From contig DUGS01000155.1 in NCBI GenBank assembly GCA_013331265.1, positions 26,094 to 60,410 of the forward strand: a stretch of 34,317 nucleotides of DNA, given 5' to 3'. This document shows, one piece after another, positions 19,463 to 29,590 of this stretch. Source of the stretch: Methanosarcina sp. (GTDB lineage Archaea > Halobacteriota > Methanosarcinia > Methanosarcinales > Methanosarcinaceae). A program made the position numbers and the translations under genes. The notes beneath the pieces were generated by a model, which made no database searches, was not told the DNA's origin, and was given only the letters and a program-made list of their open reading frames with translations. Position 1 is the stretch's first letter. Every line of letters begins with the position of its first letter.

Positions 19463-20017
19463 TCAGTCCAGGTATACCGTATGCAGAGTCTCATAAATAG
19501 GACCATCAGGGGTCAGAGTGCTTTTTTTAAGAAGAACTTTATTCACCTGCATACTGCCAAGCTCGATATTTTTTAATTCATTGAGGACGCTTATAAAAGC
19601 ACTTTTCTGGTCTTTATTCAAAAATTTTACCCTGGCAAGGGTAGCGTGAGCAGTAAATGCCCTTTCGTCCTCTTTAAACTTGAAAGGTTTCAGTAATGTC
19701 TCCACATCATCATGAAGAGTTTCGAAGTTTCCTGTTGCTCCAAGCCATAGGACTTTAGGATTTGAAGGCTTTGGGAAAACCCCGATACCCTCAACTTTTG
19801 CTTCGAATGGCTCACACATAATCGAATCAAGAGCCGCCGCAACTGGGGCAACCATTGATTCATTAATATCACCCAGAAACTTAAGAGTTATGTGAACAAT
19901 TTCAGGATTAACAAACTTCAGGTCAAACTCGGAAAACCTGCCCTGAATCTGGCGGATTTTCTCCCTGAAACTCGGGTCCAGTTCCACTGCAATGAATGTC
20001 CTGATCAAAGCTTTCAC
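19463..20017 (-). CDS. thpR: RNA 2',3'-cyclic phosphodiesterase
   Basis: 184 aa; RTFIAVEL, HITLKFLGD and FTAHATLARVK: the two HxT motifs. Confidence 0.93.
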   Translation of the reverse strand: MKALIRTFIAVELDPSFREKIRQIQGRFSEFDLKFVNPEIVHITLKFLGDINESMVAPVAAALDSIMCEPFEAKVEGIGVFPKPSNPKVLWLGATGNFETLHDDVETLLKPFKFKEDERAFTAHATLARVKFLNKDQKSAFISVLNELKNIELGSMQVNKVLLKKSTLTPDGPIYETLHTVYLD

Positions 20018-20441
20018 CGATATAAATTAGAAGGGAAAAACAGAAAAACGTTTCTATCGACCTGTGTTTTCTAAAGAAGCAGATTCAAAATGAAGGTCCT
20101 CTGGAAAATTGTAAACTTATATGAGAAGAACAATGCCTGGAAAATGAATGGAAAAAAAGTATCGGGAGTTAAGAATAAGATAATAGAGAAAAAAAGAAAA
20201 ATAGGATCAGCTACAGAACAATTATAATATATCAGATATTACACAAGAAAATAAACAGGCTTATTAAGTATGTAATTACCTTTATTGTTGACTCTAAGAA
20301 ATAATGTTAACCTATCGAAGTAACATTAGCCCAAAAAAATAATAATTAACTTAAAATTAAACACATATTATAAACAAACTTCAGAGCAAAACAGCAGGAC
20401 TGAAAATATGATTGCATAAAAATAAAAATGGGGTGAATGAC

Positions 20442-21317
20442 ATGGACAGAGCACGTATAATTGCAGAAGCGGCAGCCCATATTTCCCAGGAGCTAGGTGC
20501 TGCCGCAATTATGGTCTCCGGAGATTTGAGTTTTGAGGGTATTGAAACGGGGGGGATTCCAGTTTATTATATATCCATGCGCCCGAAAAGCATAATAGAC
20601 CATCTTGTAGCAACCAGTAAAGATGGAAAAAGTCCTGCAAAAGAACTTGGTGACCAGCTCAATAGGGAAGCTGCGGGTAATGTTGACCACCTGCAACATG
20701 CCGTAGCCATAGAGTATTTGCTTGAGGGCCCTAGAAGCGGAATTGTGGTCGGTGTTGTTGAAACTCGCGGCTCCAGCTCTATCATAGTTCATAACCTTAA
20801 CGAAAACCCCCTTATAAAAGCGATGAAAGAATGCGAAGAGAGGGTCAGACCTGAAGTCATGAATGCAGTCCTGAAAGTTGCTTTTGATATCGCCCTCACA
20901 GGCAGGGAAGGAAAAAAAATTGGAGCTGCTTTTATTGTAGGTGACTCCGAAGAAGTCCTGAAACGTTCTCATCAGATAATTCTTAACCCATATGCGGGCC
21001 ATGAGGAAATCCACAGAAACATCCTTGACAGAAAAAACTGGGAATCTATAAAGGAATTTGCCCAGCTTGACGGAGTCTTTGTAATAGATGAGACGGGCCT
21101 GATCCATGCAGCAGGACGATACCTTGACGTGGACGGGAAAAATATTGATATTGAAAAAGGACTGGGAGGACGTCATGTCTCAGCAGCTGCAATTAGCAGG
21201 GATACGGTAGCAATTTCAGTTACAGTATCTGAGTCAGGCGGAGTCCTCAGAGTATACAAAGACGCGAAAGAAACCCTCTGTATGGAGTCCTTACAACCTG
21301 CGTCCAGATATATCTGA
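20442..21317 (+). CDS. dacZ: DacZ-like diadenylate cyclase (DAC/DisA_N domain)
   Basis: [23 protein letters not shown]...[37 protein letters not shown]-terminal DAC domain; GGTGA RBS before ATG 20442. Confidence 0.85.
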   Translation: MDRARIIAEAAAHISQELGAAAIMVSGDLSFEGIETGGIPVYYISMRPKSIIDHLVATSKDGKSPAKELGDQLNREAAGNVDHLQHAVAIEYLLEGPRSGIVVGVVETRGSSSIIVHNLNENPLIKAMKECEERVRPEVMNAVLKVAFDIALTGREGKKIGAAFIVGDSEEVLKRSHQIILNPYAGHEEIHRNILDRKNWESIKEFAQLDGVFVIDETGLIHAAGRYLDVDGKNIDIEKGLGGRHVSAAAISRDTVAISVTVSESGGVLRVYKDAKETLCMESLQPASRYI

Positions 21318-21456
21318 ATCTGGAGTGCGGGGAAAATATTGTAACTGTCTATTTCCCTCTGTTTTTTAACTGCCTATATCCTGGAAAGCCGTAGAATAGA
21401 GTTCCCCGCACATATATGGAAACTTGAGTGCAAACAGATATTAATTAATAAAGAAA

Positions 21457-22224
21457 ATGCACATAGCTCAATATGCAGAAAACCGGAGAACTGAGAGTGA
21501 GTCAATGAGCAGACAGATTTTCTACATACCTTTCAGCCTGAAATTCCTGTTCTTATTGATACTCATAACGATCTTCGGACTTGGGTCTTTGTTTCTGGGA
21601 GTTATCGTTTCTGCCTTTATGAAAATCGGATTTTCCGCAGAAGACGCGCTATTAATCCTGTTCCTGTCTCTCATTGGGAGTGGAATCAACATCCCACTGA
21701 CAACTCTGAGATCTGACATTCCGGTTGTCAAGGACAGTTACATAAAGGTCTTTGGGATTGCCTACAGGATTCCTGTCCAACAGATAGTCAGGAATGAAAC
21801 TGTAATTGCCGTCAATGTTGGAGGGGCAGTTATTCCGATCTTGATTTCCACTTATCTTCTTATGCAATTCCCTTCTTCTTTCTATCTTGCAGGGGCAGGG
21901 GTGGCAATTGTTGCAGTTATAACACATTCTGTAGCAAGACCGATCAAAGGAGTAGGCATTGCAACTCCTGCTCTGGTCCCACCACTTACATCTGTTCTTG
22001 CTGCAGTCCTGCTTACCTCGGCTATCCATATCCCTGGCTGTCCTGCCGAAACATGCCGTGTAATTATTGCCTATACTGGAGGAGTGCTTGGGACTCTTAT
22101 AGGAGCTGACCTGCTTAATCTGAGAAAAATTAAGAACCTGGGGGCTCCCATTGCAAGCATAGGAGGAGCAGGTACCTTTGATGGAATTTTCTTAAGCGGA
22201 TTTATCGCCCTACTCCTGATATGA
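21457..22224 (+). CDS. DUF1614 family integral membrane protein
   Basis: Multiple TM segments; GSGINIPL...AVNVGGAVIPILIS...IGGAGTFDGIFLSGFIALLL. Confidence 0.8.
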   Translation: MHIAQYAENRRTESESMSRQIFYIPFSLKFLFLLILITIFGLGSLFLGVIVSAFMKIGFSAEDALLILFLSLIGSGINIPLTTLRSDIPVVKDSYIKVFGIAYRIPVQQIVRNETVIAVNVGGAVIPILISTYLLMQFPSSFYLAGAGVAIVAVITHSVARPIKGVGIATPALVPPLTSVLAAVLLTSAIHIPGCPAETCRVIIAYTGGVLGTLIGADLLNLRKIKNLGAPIASIGGAGTFDGIFLSGFIALLLI

Positions 22225-22392
22225 AAAAGAGCAGACCCTGATTCTGGTTGATCTATTCCTGATCCTGAAAGGAAATTTTTAGTTAATCTCCCTTTATAGC
22301 GCTGGGCTGGGAAACGCCCTGTCATATTAGAAAGAAATAACCTGTAAACCCCCGCAATTAAGAGAGATAATATAATGAAAATGCTCCCAGGC

Positions 22393-22457
22393 AAGCTGTC
22401 TCAAAACTACTCTGGTTCTACAATTGTAGAAATGAGTCTCGAGTTTTGAGACAGCTT
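22393..22457. mobile_element. 65-bp MITE-like or solo-IS-end element: 16-bp perfect inverted repeat enclosing a 16-bp perfect palindrome
   Basis: AAGCTGTCTCAAAACT ... AGTTTTGAGACAGCTT, with TTCTACAATTGTAGAA at 22416-22431 inside. Confidence 0.6.
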
Positions 22458-22538
22458 CTTCAGGTCGAAATATTTTAGTTGAAAAAAGATAAAATGTCAC
22501 AGGCATGACAATGAATAAAAGTTGGAAGAGATATCAAA

Positions 22539-22576
22539 TATAAGTTTCCTTTATACTATAAGTTTCATTTATACTA
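22539..22576. repeat. 20-bp direct repeat TATAAGTTTCMTTTATACTA, two copies, 18-bp period
   Basis: Copies at 22539-22558 and 22557-22576, one mismatch. Confidence 0.85.
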
Positions 22577-23447
22577 ACCTGATTTATTTTTAAGGATATA
22601 ATATTTGTTAAATATAAGTAATATAAAAATATAAATAGTACTGTGCAAATAAAGTAAGCAGGGGGAAAATTATATTGAACCATAAGTCAAAAATTTCTAT
22701 ATTAGTTTGTTTAATCAGCTAGATATGAAATAACTTACGAAGATATGAATTCAGTCTGGGTACTAATTTGAAGAGTGGCGGGGGCTAAAGAGAATTTAAA
22801 AGTTTATGGATGTATATGGTATTTAATTAAAAAAATTAAATAAAATAAATAAAAAAAGATTAAAATAAGTGATTATTAACTAAAATCCCTATCCAGTGCA
22901 TTCGAATTAACATATTTTACAAGAAAATTTATCGAAAAATATTAAATAGTATGGTATAATTATCGTATACCTCTCTTCAGTGCAGTACAAATCGATTAAA
23001 CCCAATATAAAAAAAGAAAAATAGAATTTGATTTCGGAAAACGTCTATTATATTCGGAAATATTCCATAATATCTCAGAAAAGTAATAAAAAATACAAAA
23101 TCAAAGAACTGCTCATTAAAAAACTTAGCCTTACAATAAATTTGGGATAAAAATAAAAAAATTTATAAAATAACAAAATATTATGAGTCATTAACATAAT
23201 AAAAAACGTAATATACGGGTTTAAAAATCATTCAGGTTTAGAATATTAAATGTAAATAAACATTATTCAATCCTGATAAACTGAAATTAAATCTTAATAA
23301 GCCTAAATTAACTCTAAAGACTTAATTTAACTAGAAAAATCAAATTAAACCCTAAAAAATCAAAAAATAAACCCCTAAAACCCTTAAATTGTACCCTAAG
23401 AAACCCTGAAACAAACTCTAAAAAACCTGGAAAGAATGGTGATAAAA

Positions 23448-23843
23448 ATGAAAATTAGAGTTGTAAGCTCAAAAGAAGAAATCGACACTTTAAGAATCAA
23501 TGAGGAAATTGTCCATCTCGCTTTCAGACCATCCAACAAGGACATTTTCAAACTCATTCTTAAGTGTCCAGAAGTAAAAGCGATCCACATCCCGAGTTCA
23601 TACAAGAGGACAATTTCCAGTTCTGCACAGATGTATCTTTCTATGCAGAATATTGCTCTGCTTGAAGGCGATGTGTGGGGACACAGAAAAGATATCAACG
23701 AATACTCCGAAGTTTCCCAGCATGTATTTGACCGCATAAAGGAACTAAAAGAAGAAGGGCTTTCCGATGAGGATACTATCGAAAAACTTGTAAGGGAAAC
23801 AAGACTTAGCCCGGATTTTGTGAACTTTATTATATCAAACTAA
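23448..23843 (+). CDS. DUF1699 family protein
   Basis: MKIRVVSSKEEIDTLRINEEIVHLAFRPSNKDIFKLILKCPEVKAIHIPSSYKRT; known to me as a methanosarcinal family. Confidence 0.75.
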   Translation: MKIRVVSSKEEIDTLRINEEIVHLAFRPSNKDIFKLILKCPEVKAIHIPSSYKRTISSSAQMYLSMQNIALLEGDVWGHRKDINEYSEVSQHVFDRIKELKEEGLSDEDTIEKLVRETRLSPDFVNFIISN

Positions 23844-23860
23844 AGTAGAATTTTAAATTA

Positions 23861-23882
23861 GCCGGTCAAAATCCTGATCGGC
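23861..23882 (+). terminator. Stem-loop GCCGGTCA-AAATCC-TGATCGGC after DUF1699
   Basis: 8-bp stem with one G-U pair, followed by CCTTATTT. Confidence 0.5.
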
Positions 23883-24000
23883 CCTTATTTACCTGTGGAA
23901 TTTTTTACTTAAACTTTTTTTTAGATATCAGGCGCGTGCCCTTAAATAAACTTCATAAGTATTATATCTATTGAGCGATATTTATTAAAAAAGATGTTTT

Positions 24001-24035
24001 ATAAACTGGTGAATTTTCTATAAACTGGTGAATTT
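24001..24035. repeat. 16-bp direct repeat ATAAACTGGTGAATTT, two copies, 19-bp period
   Basis: Identical copies at 24001-24016 and 24020-24035. Confidence 0.9.
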
Positions 24036-24383
24036 AAGACTTTCAGCCGCCAGTAAGTTTTAAAAAAAATTATCCTTACAGGAGCCCTACAGAAAAAATA
24101 TTTATCATATTGGGTTTACCATGTATCTGGGCGTTATAACATTAGAATATTATTGTGTCCGTTTTGCCTTAAAATTACAATAATACAATCATCTTACCTT
24201 TAAACTGTACCTTAACATATACTCTTACTCATTCCACCGACTTACTCTTATATCATATTTCATATCACCTGCGCGCAAACACCTGTGATCTGAAAGAAAA
24301 AATAAATAAAATTATAAAATTAACCTGCATAAAATTGGTATTATTTAATTAAAAAATTGAGTAAAATAGAGAAAAACAGGAGA

Positions 24384-24938
24384 ATGGATGTAGTGACCGA
24401 ATTCGAACGTGTGCTTGTGAACTCATTTAATGCATACATTGAGGAAAAAGGCATAAGAGCCATCTCCTACCGGCTTAAGCAGCACAGGTTTACTTCCCAG
24501 TTCCTTGACGTGCTTGTAGATTCTCTTGACCCTGACCTTTATCTGGGGATAGAATGCAAAAGTATCTCCGTGGAGAAAGGAGCGAATGCACTTTATTTTA
24601 CCCAGCATTTTACAGTGGATAAAAAGGGAGTGCATCAAATAGAAAGAATTTCAGACTATCTGAATAAATCAGGAAGAAGAGGATTCCTGGCGGTGGAACT
24701 TCGCCTCGGGATGGGCCATGAAAGAGAAGCATATATGATCCCCTGGGAAGACCTGGAGAAGAGCTATCATTCAGAGAGTCTCAAACTCACAGTACAGGAA
24801 ATTCGAGACTTTCCAGAAATAAAAAGGGATGGGAAAGGTTACATAATAAACCCGAAAGAATGGGGAAGAAGAAATCACTGGGAAAAAGATGATATTAAAC
24901 TGAATCTAGCAGATAATCTCGGAGAAACTAATGACTGA
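24384..24938 (+). CDS. PD-(D/E)xK nuclease-like protein (Hjc/archaeal resolvase-like)
   Basis: DVVTEFERVLVNSFNAYIEEKGIRAISYRLKQHRFTSQFLDVLVDSLDPDLYLGIECKSI: D...ExK core; upstream TTG start at 24357 also possible. Confidence 0.7.
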   Translation: MDVVTEFERVLVNSFNAYIEEKGIRAISYRLKQHRFTSQFLDVLVDSLDPDLYLGIECKSISVEKGANALYFTQHFTVDKKGVHQIERISDYLNKSGRRGFLAVELRLGMGHEREAYMIPWEDLEKSYHSESLKLTVQEIRDFPEIKRDGKGYIINPKEWGRRNHWEKDDIKLNLADNLGETND

Positions 24939-26331
24939 AATTATAGAAATATTCAGAAAAGAAGCAGACAGGTGTGCCGAAGAGATCAAGAAACATAGAT
25001 CTGTACATGTAGTATCTCATATTGATGCAGACGGGCTGACTTCTGCGGGGATTATATGCACAGCTCTTGAAAGGGGAAATTTCGAGTATACAACCAGTTT
25101 TGTAAAGCAGCTCGATGAAAACGCCCTTGATACTATTGCAGACGAGAACCATGAGCTTGTAGTCTTTACAGATCTCGGAAGCGGAATGTGTGAACATATA
25201 AAATCCCGCGGGATCAATGCTGTAATCTCAGACCACCACCAGCCGCAGGGAACTCTTGAGTTCCACCTCAATCCCCACCTTTTTGGAGCAAACGGTTCTT
25301 ATGAACTGAGCGGTTCGGGAAGCACTTATCTTCTGGCTTCAGCCCTGGGAAAAAACAGAGATCTTTCCTCACTTGCCATAGTAGGGGCTATTGGAGACAT
25401 GCAGCACCTGAAAATGGGACAGCTTACAGGAATTAACAGGAAAATTCTTGAGGAAGGGGTAAAAGGTGGGGACCTGGAGTTCAAAAAAGATCTGACACTA
25501 TTTGGAAAGCAGACCCGCCCTATTTACAAACTCCTGCAGTATTCATCTGATCCTTATCTTCCCGGACTTACCGGAGATGAGGAAGCTTGCATTAATTTTA
25601 TTCACTCGTTGAATGTTCGCTTCAGCCAGGACGAGCGCTGGAGGCGCTGGATAGACCTGGAGATCTCGGAAAAACAGAAAATAATTTCAGGACTTTTCCA
25701 GTACTGCCTTAACTCAGGGATACCCTCATACAAAATTGAGCGCCTGATAGGTGAGGTTTATGTCCTTCTTAAAGAAAGAGAAGGTACAGAAATGAGAGAT
25801 GCCTCAGAATTTTCTACCCTCCTCAATGCTACTGCCAGGTATGACCATGCCGATATCGGGCTTGCGGTCTGTATGGGAGACAGGGAAAACGCATATGAGG
25901 ACGCCAAAAAATTGCTTGCCGAACACAGGCAAAACCTTGTTAACGGGCTCATGTACGTAAAAGAGAATGGGGTCACTCAACTGGAAAACATTCAATACTT
26001 TGATGCGGGTTCGCAGATAAAGGAAACCATTGTAGGGATAATTGCAGGTATGAGTTCTACAATAGTTGAAAACAGGAACCTTCCGATTATTGCCTTTGCA
26101 AAAACAGATGGTGGGGTTAAGGTCTCAGCAAGAGGGACACAGGACCTGATCCGTAGAGGAGTAAACCTATCTGAAGCAATGTCAACCGTATCAGCAGAAG
26201 TAGGAGGTGCAGGCGGTGGGCATGATATTGCCGCGGGGGCAACTATTCCTGAAAATGCAAAAGAAGAGTTCACCAGGAAACTGGACTTTTTCATAGGGGA
26301 ACAGCTTCGGCGGAAAGTAAATTCAGGATAA
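24931..26331 (+). CDS. DHH/DHHA1 single-strand exonuclease (archaeal RecJ/GAN type)
   Basis: 466 aa; VVSHIDADGLTSAGII, VVFTDLGSGM, ISDHHQP, GGAGGGHDIAAGATI. Confidence 0.92.
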   Translation: MTEIIEIFRKEADRCAEEIKKHRSVHVVSHIDADGLTSAGIICTALERGNFEYTTSFVKQLDENALDTIADENHELVVFTDLGSGMCEHIKSRGINAVISDHHQPQGTLEFHLNPHLFGANGSYELSGSGSTYLLASALGKNRDLSSLAIVGAIGDMQHLKMGQLTGINRKILEEGVKGGDLEFKKDLTLFGKQTRPIYKLLQYSSDPYLPGLTGDEEACINFIHSLNVRFSQDERWRRWIDLEISEKQKIISGLFQYCLNSGIPSYKIERLIGEVYVLLKEREGTEMRDASEFSTLLNATARYDHADIGLAVCMGDRENAYEDAKKLLAEHRQNLVNGLMYVKENGVTQLENIQYFDAGSQIKETIVGIIAGMSSTIVENRNLPIIAFAKTDGGVKVSARGTQDLIRRGVNLSEAMSTVSAEVGGAGGGHDIAAGATIPENAKEEFTRKLDFFIGEQLRRKVNSG

Positions 26332-26344
26332 GAAGAGCAGCCCT

Positions 26345-26360
26345 CCGGAAACTATTCCGG
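26345..26360. terminator. Hairpin CCGGAA-ACTA-TTCCGG between convergent genes
   Basis: Perfect 6-bp arms shortly after the recJ-like stop; no T-tract. Confidence 0.35.
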
Positions 26361-26453
26361 AAAGCCTGATTTCCGCAGAAAAGCATCTGGATCTCGAAAA
26401 AAGCAAAGACTTTCTGAAACAGGAATTTGCGGAACAGGAATTATACCCAGGTT

Positions 26454-27212
26454 TCAGACAAGATCTTCAATCCGGCTCATTTCCTTAAAAGGAATTAACC
26501 TCGACATCGCACTTGTGTCTATTGGAATACCATACTCCTGCACAACAGCCATCGGGTTTGTTCCTCCAATAACGACTATTCCGAGATGGTCTCTCTCAAT
26601 TGGGACGTCAAGAACCCTTGTATTTGGCTCTCCCACTTCTAAAATTCCACTGAAGCCTGCGTCCAGAAGATCAGAAAGGTTGCTTTCAATCTCATCTCTT
26701 GCAACCATGGGAGCTTCCCTTAGATTTGCAAGGACCTTGCCGGAACCTGTTCTGAGCATTTCAGATACTGAAGTAATTCCCTGAGACATCAGGATTTCAA
26801 GGGGGTCTACAGTAGTACTTACATATGTAAGCACGTCAGTGAAGCGTACAGGAAGCCCATTCCGGATCTGAACAACCCCGCCAAGCTTTGGATTTACGGG
26901 AATCCCTGCTTTTAGGAGTACGCCATCAATAGTTATACTGCATACAGTCCCTATTCCTACTTTTCCTTTCTCAATGGTCATGTCTCCGATAGATTCCCCT
27001 TCCGAAATCACTTTCACATAGGGGGTTACGGAAAGCCCGCTTGCAATGACCATCTTGAAGATGCCAAGCACATCGTCCAGGTCTTTTTTATCGATAAGCG
27101 AGAGATTAAGAATGACATCTCCATCCATTTTCTTTGGATCAAATGTGGTCCTGTACATAAGATCCCGGATTCTGGATGATGTAAATTGAATACGGTATCC
27201 ATTTTTTTGCAT
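26454..27212 (-). CDS. NrpR regulatory domain (DUF128) protein lacking an HTH (NrpRII-like)
   Basis: [31 protein letters not shown]...[29 protein letters not shown] before ATG 27212; no N-terminal HTH. Confidence 0.75.
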   Translation of the reverse strand: MQKNGYRIQFTSSRIRDLMYRTTFDPKKMDGDVILNLSLIDKKDLDDVLGIFKMVIASGLSVTPYVKVISEGESIGDMTIEKGKVGIGTVCSITIDGVLLKAGIPVNPKLGGVVQIRNGLPVRFTDVLTYVSTTVDPLEILMSQGITSVSEMLRTGSGKVLANLREAPMVARDEIESNLSDLLDAGFSGILEVGEPNTRVLDVPIERDHLGIVVIGGTNPMAVVQEYGIPIDTSAMSRLIPFKEMSRIEDLV

Positions 27213-27429
27213 TTCAACCCTCCAGTAATTGAAGGAATTTATACCTATTATAAGTTGTGTATTATTGTGGAGAAAGAAATATCCTTCAGGCCTGTATAGA
27301 CACTCTCTAAGTCCCGCCTTCAAAAAACTACAATAGAAAAAGGTAAAATTAAAGTTTCTTAAAGGAGCCTTTGGGAAAAGATAGTAGGAAATGAAGTTTT
27401 TATCCGTTATGAAACTTAGGAGTTCTCTT

Positions 27430-28170
27430 TCAAAGAACTCCTGCCAGGAAACCCATAAACTCCTGAGGAGAAGTCAGGAATCTTAGTCTGTCAGCATTAT
27501 ATATGAGTTCGTACATGTTTTCTCCGGAATTAAGCCCGAATTCCTTAAAGCTCAGAGGTTTAACGTAACGGATAGAAGGGATGCCTCTATAGAGGGGATT
27601 TTTGGCAAAGCCGTCTTTAAGAAGGTAATAGGCAGCTCCGGAAAGTCTTTTTACAGGCTCATAGACGGAAGAGAAATCCCGACAGACCCAGTTTGCCATT
27701 TCAAGTGTCTTTTCCGAGGCATTAATTGTTACATGTCCGTATCCTGGCGGGACAAGCACCATATCCCCCTTTTCAGCTTTGATAACTGTCACATCCAGGA
27801 CGACGTCCTCTTCTCCGGGCTCCACCTTTTGCAACAGATAGGTGGCAGAACCTTCAAGCACCTGGTAAATTTCAGGATAGGACACATATGTTCCCGGAAC
27901 CTGCGGATGGTAGTGACCTACTGTTTTAATGTATTCCAACCCGAGCATTCCGGGAGGGATTCTTGTAATGTCATACCTGAGGTGCCGGGATTTGATAAGC
28001 TCAAGATCAGAGTCACTTTTGGCAAGGTCCCTGAACATATAATACATATCTCTATTTATCTCATCTGTCTTTTCAAACCATTCTCTATCAAACACCACAT
28101 CTTCCATATCATGGAGTTTTCTTACATCTGCCACAGTGACTTTGTCCCCGAACTTCAGTGTTACTGCCAT
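27430..28170 (-). CDS. pgiA: Archaeal cupin-type glucose-6-phosphate isomerase
   Basis: [54 protein letters not shown] cupin metal motif. Confidence 0.93.
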   Translation of the reverse strand: MAVTLKFGDKVTVADVRKLHDMEDVVFDREWFEKTDEINRDMYYMFRDLAKSDSDLELIKSRHLRYDITRIPPGMLGLEYIKTVGHYHPQVPGTYVSYPEIYQVLEGSATYLLQKVEPGEEDVVLDVTVIKAEKGDMVLVPPGYGHVTINASEKTLEMANWVCRDFSSVYEPVKRLSGAAYYLLKDGFAKNPLYRGIPSIRYVKPLSFKEFGLNSGENMYELIYNADRLRFLTSPQEFMGFLAGVL

Positions 28171-28377
28171 TGAATTCCCCTTTCATTTAAAGTTACAATA
28201 ATCTTTACCACAGAGAGACTGTTCAACTACATATACGATCCTGCTATAAAGGCTAGCAGGAATTAGTAAGACCAAAATTCAGAACAGTAATATGAATGCA
28301 GTTATCAACTGACAATATATATCAATTACTGACATTTCTACTTTTTGGCGGAATCTTCAAAGGAAAAAACGTACTTT

Positions 28378-29127
28378 TCACGTTTTTAGAGCTTTTTCAA
28401 CCATTTTAGGGTAAGTAAGTTCAATAATAGTTTTCAGGTTTACTATATCTTCCTCATTATATTTAACAAGCAAGTTAAGAGCTTCCCTATCTCCTTTTTC
28501 ATATTGCTTCCAGAGCCGGACGGCTTCAAATCCGTCCATACCATCCGTATCCTCGCTTCTGCAGATCCCGAGCAGCTTTTCAATATGTTTCAGACCCCCT
28601 CCGTATCCTATGCGTCTTAGAGGATACATCAGGTCTATATGGAGCTGCTTGAACTCTATTTCTGGGAATTCGGATTTTATGAAAGGGATATCAAAACGAG
28701 CCCCGTTAAAGGACACGAGAAGCCTGTATTTTGAAAACTCCTCTACAATATCTTCAAGATTGATTCCTCTTACATATGTTTTGGTCTCATTTCCATCATA
28801 TATTCCAACAACAGTTATCTTATCCCTTTTTGGGGAGAGCCCCGTGGTTTCTATATCGAAGAAAGCGACAGAGTCCGAAAATAGAGAATAAGCCCTCCAG
28901 TGTTCTGCAGACGGGAGACGTTGCGAAAAAAAGAAGCAATCTTTTTCAGCTAGATGGCTGGAAGATACCTTTATTCCTTCACATATTCTGGTTCTCTTGG
29001 TTGAAGGGATTGAAATCCTGTCTTCCATTTCCAGGAACTCGTCCCATGTATGTATTCCTGAGGCCCAGATTTTCTGCTCAAGCGTTTTTCCTACACCCGG
29101 AATATGAATATATGTGTTCTTCAGCAT
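28378..29127 (-). CDS. Predicted 3'-5' exonuclease / RNase H-like (YprB, COG3359-type)
   Basis: N-terminal IPGVGKTLEQKIWASGIHTWDEFL HhH-like; VAFFDIETTGLSPKRDKITVVGIYDG (DEDD), LVSFNGARFDIPFI, YNEEDIVNLKTI. Confidence 0.8.
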   Translation of the reverse strand: MLKNTYIHIPGVGKTLEQKIWASGIHTWDEFLEMEDRISIPSTKRTRICEGIKVSSSHLAEKDCFFFSQRLPSAEHWRAYSLFSDSVAFFDIETTGLSPKRDKITVVGIYDGNETKTYVRGINLEDIVEEFSKYRLLVSFNGARFDIPFIKSEFPEIEFKQLHIDLMYPLRRIGYGGGLKHIEKLLGICRSEDTDGMDGFEAVRLWKQYEKGDREALNLLVKYNEEDIVNLKTIIELTYPKMVEKALKT

Positions 29128-29537
29128 TTTTCCCCTGGACAATTGGAAGTGATCTTTAATAAAAATACTGCATGAAGGCTGAAAGTAATATAAAACACAA
29201 ATAAAGACTTTTAGTAACAAGAAATCCTGAGTTAGAAGGTTGGAACAGAGAAATCGTTTGCTCAAAAACATTAAATTCAACCAGTTAATCACCTATTTTT
29301 AGGTATCAGGTTTACGTTATAGAATCATCCATTCATGCCAACAAGGTTAATATACATAATTAGTAATAATAAGAAATACTCTTTATTTCTGTGGGGACAG
29401 AACATAAAGAAAGGGCTTATGGAGTTCAACCTGATAAGAGGGGGAAAAAAGAATACAAAGGAATTCTAGAAAGCCAAAAAAATAAATATTAAGATATGGT
29501 TACCACCAGACCGATTGAGAAGGATCGATTTTTAGAG

Positions 29538-29560
29538 GCAGGAATTAAAAAATCTCCTGC
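29538..29560 (+). promoter_or_regulatory. Hairpin GCAGGA...TCCTGC in the leader of mdh
   Basis: 6-bp arms with AT-rich loop, 30 nt upstream of the ATG. Confidence 0.3.
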
Positions 29561-29590
29561 AAATAAAATTTTGATACAGGTGTGTAAGCA

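Noticed and set aside
20493-21176. 227-aa minus-strand ORF antisense to dacZ
   Set aside because: Composition typical of an antisense shadow; the DAC domain on the plus strand is clear.
22225-24356. Possible CRISPR array or leader in AT-rich intergenic DNA
   Set aside because: No regularly spaced identical repeats with unique spacers; only two-copy short repeats.
26345-26360. CCGGAA-ACTA-TTCCGG considered as an NrpR operator (GGAA-N6-TTCC)
   Set aside because: The spacer is 4 nt rather than 6, and it lies between convergent gene ends, not at a promoter.
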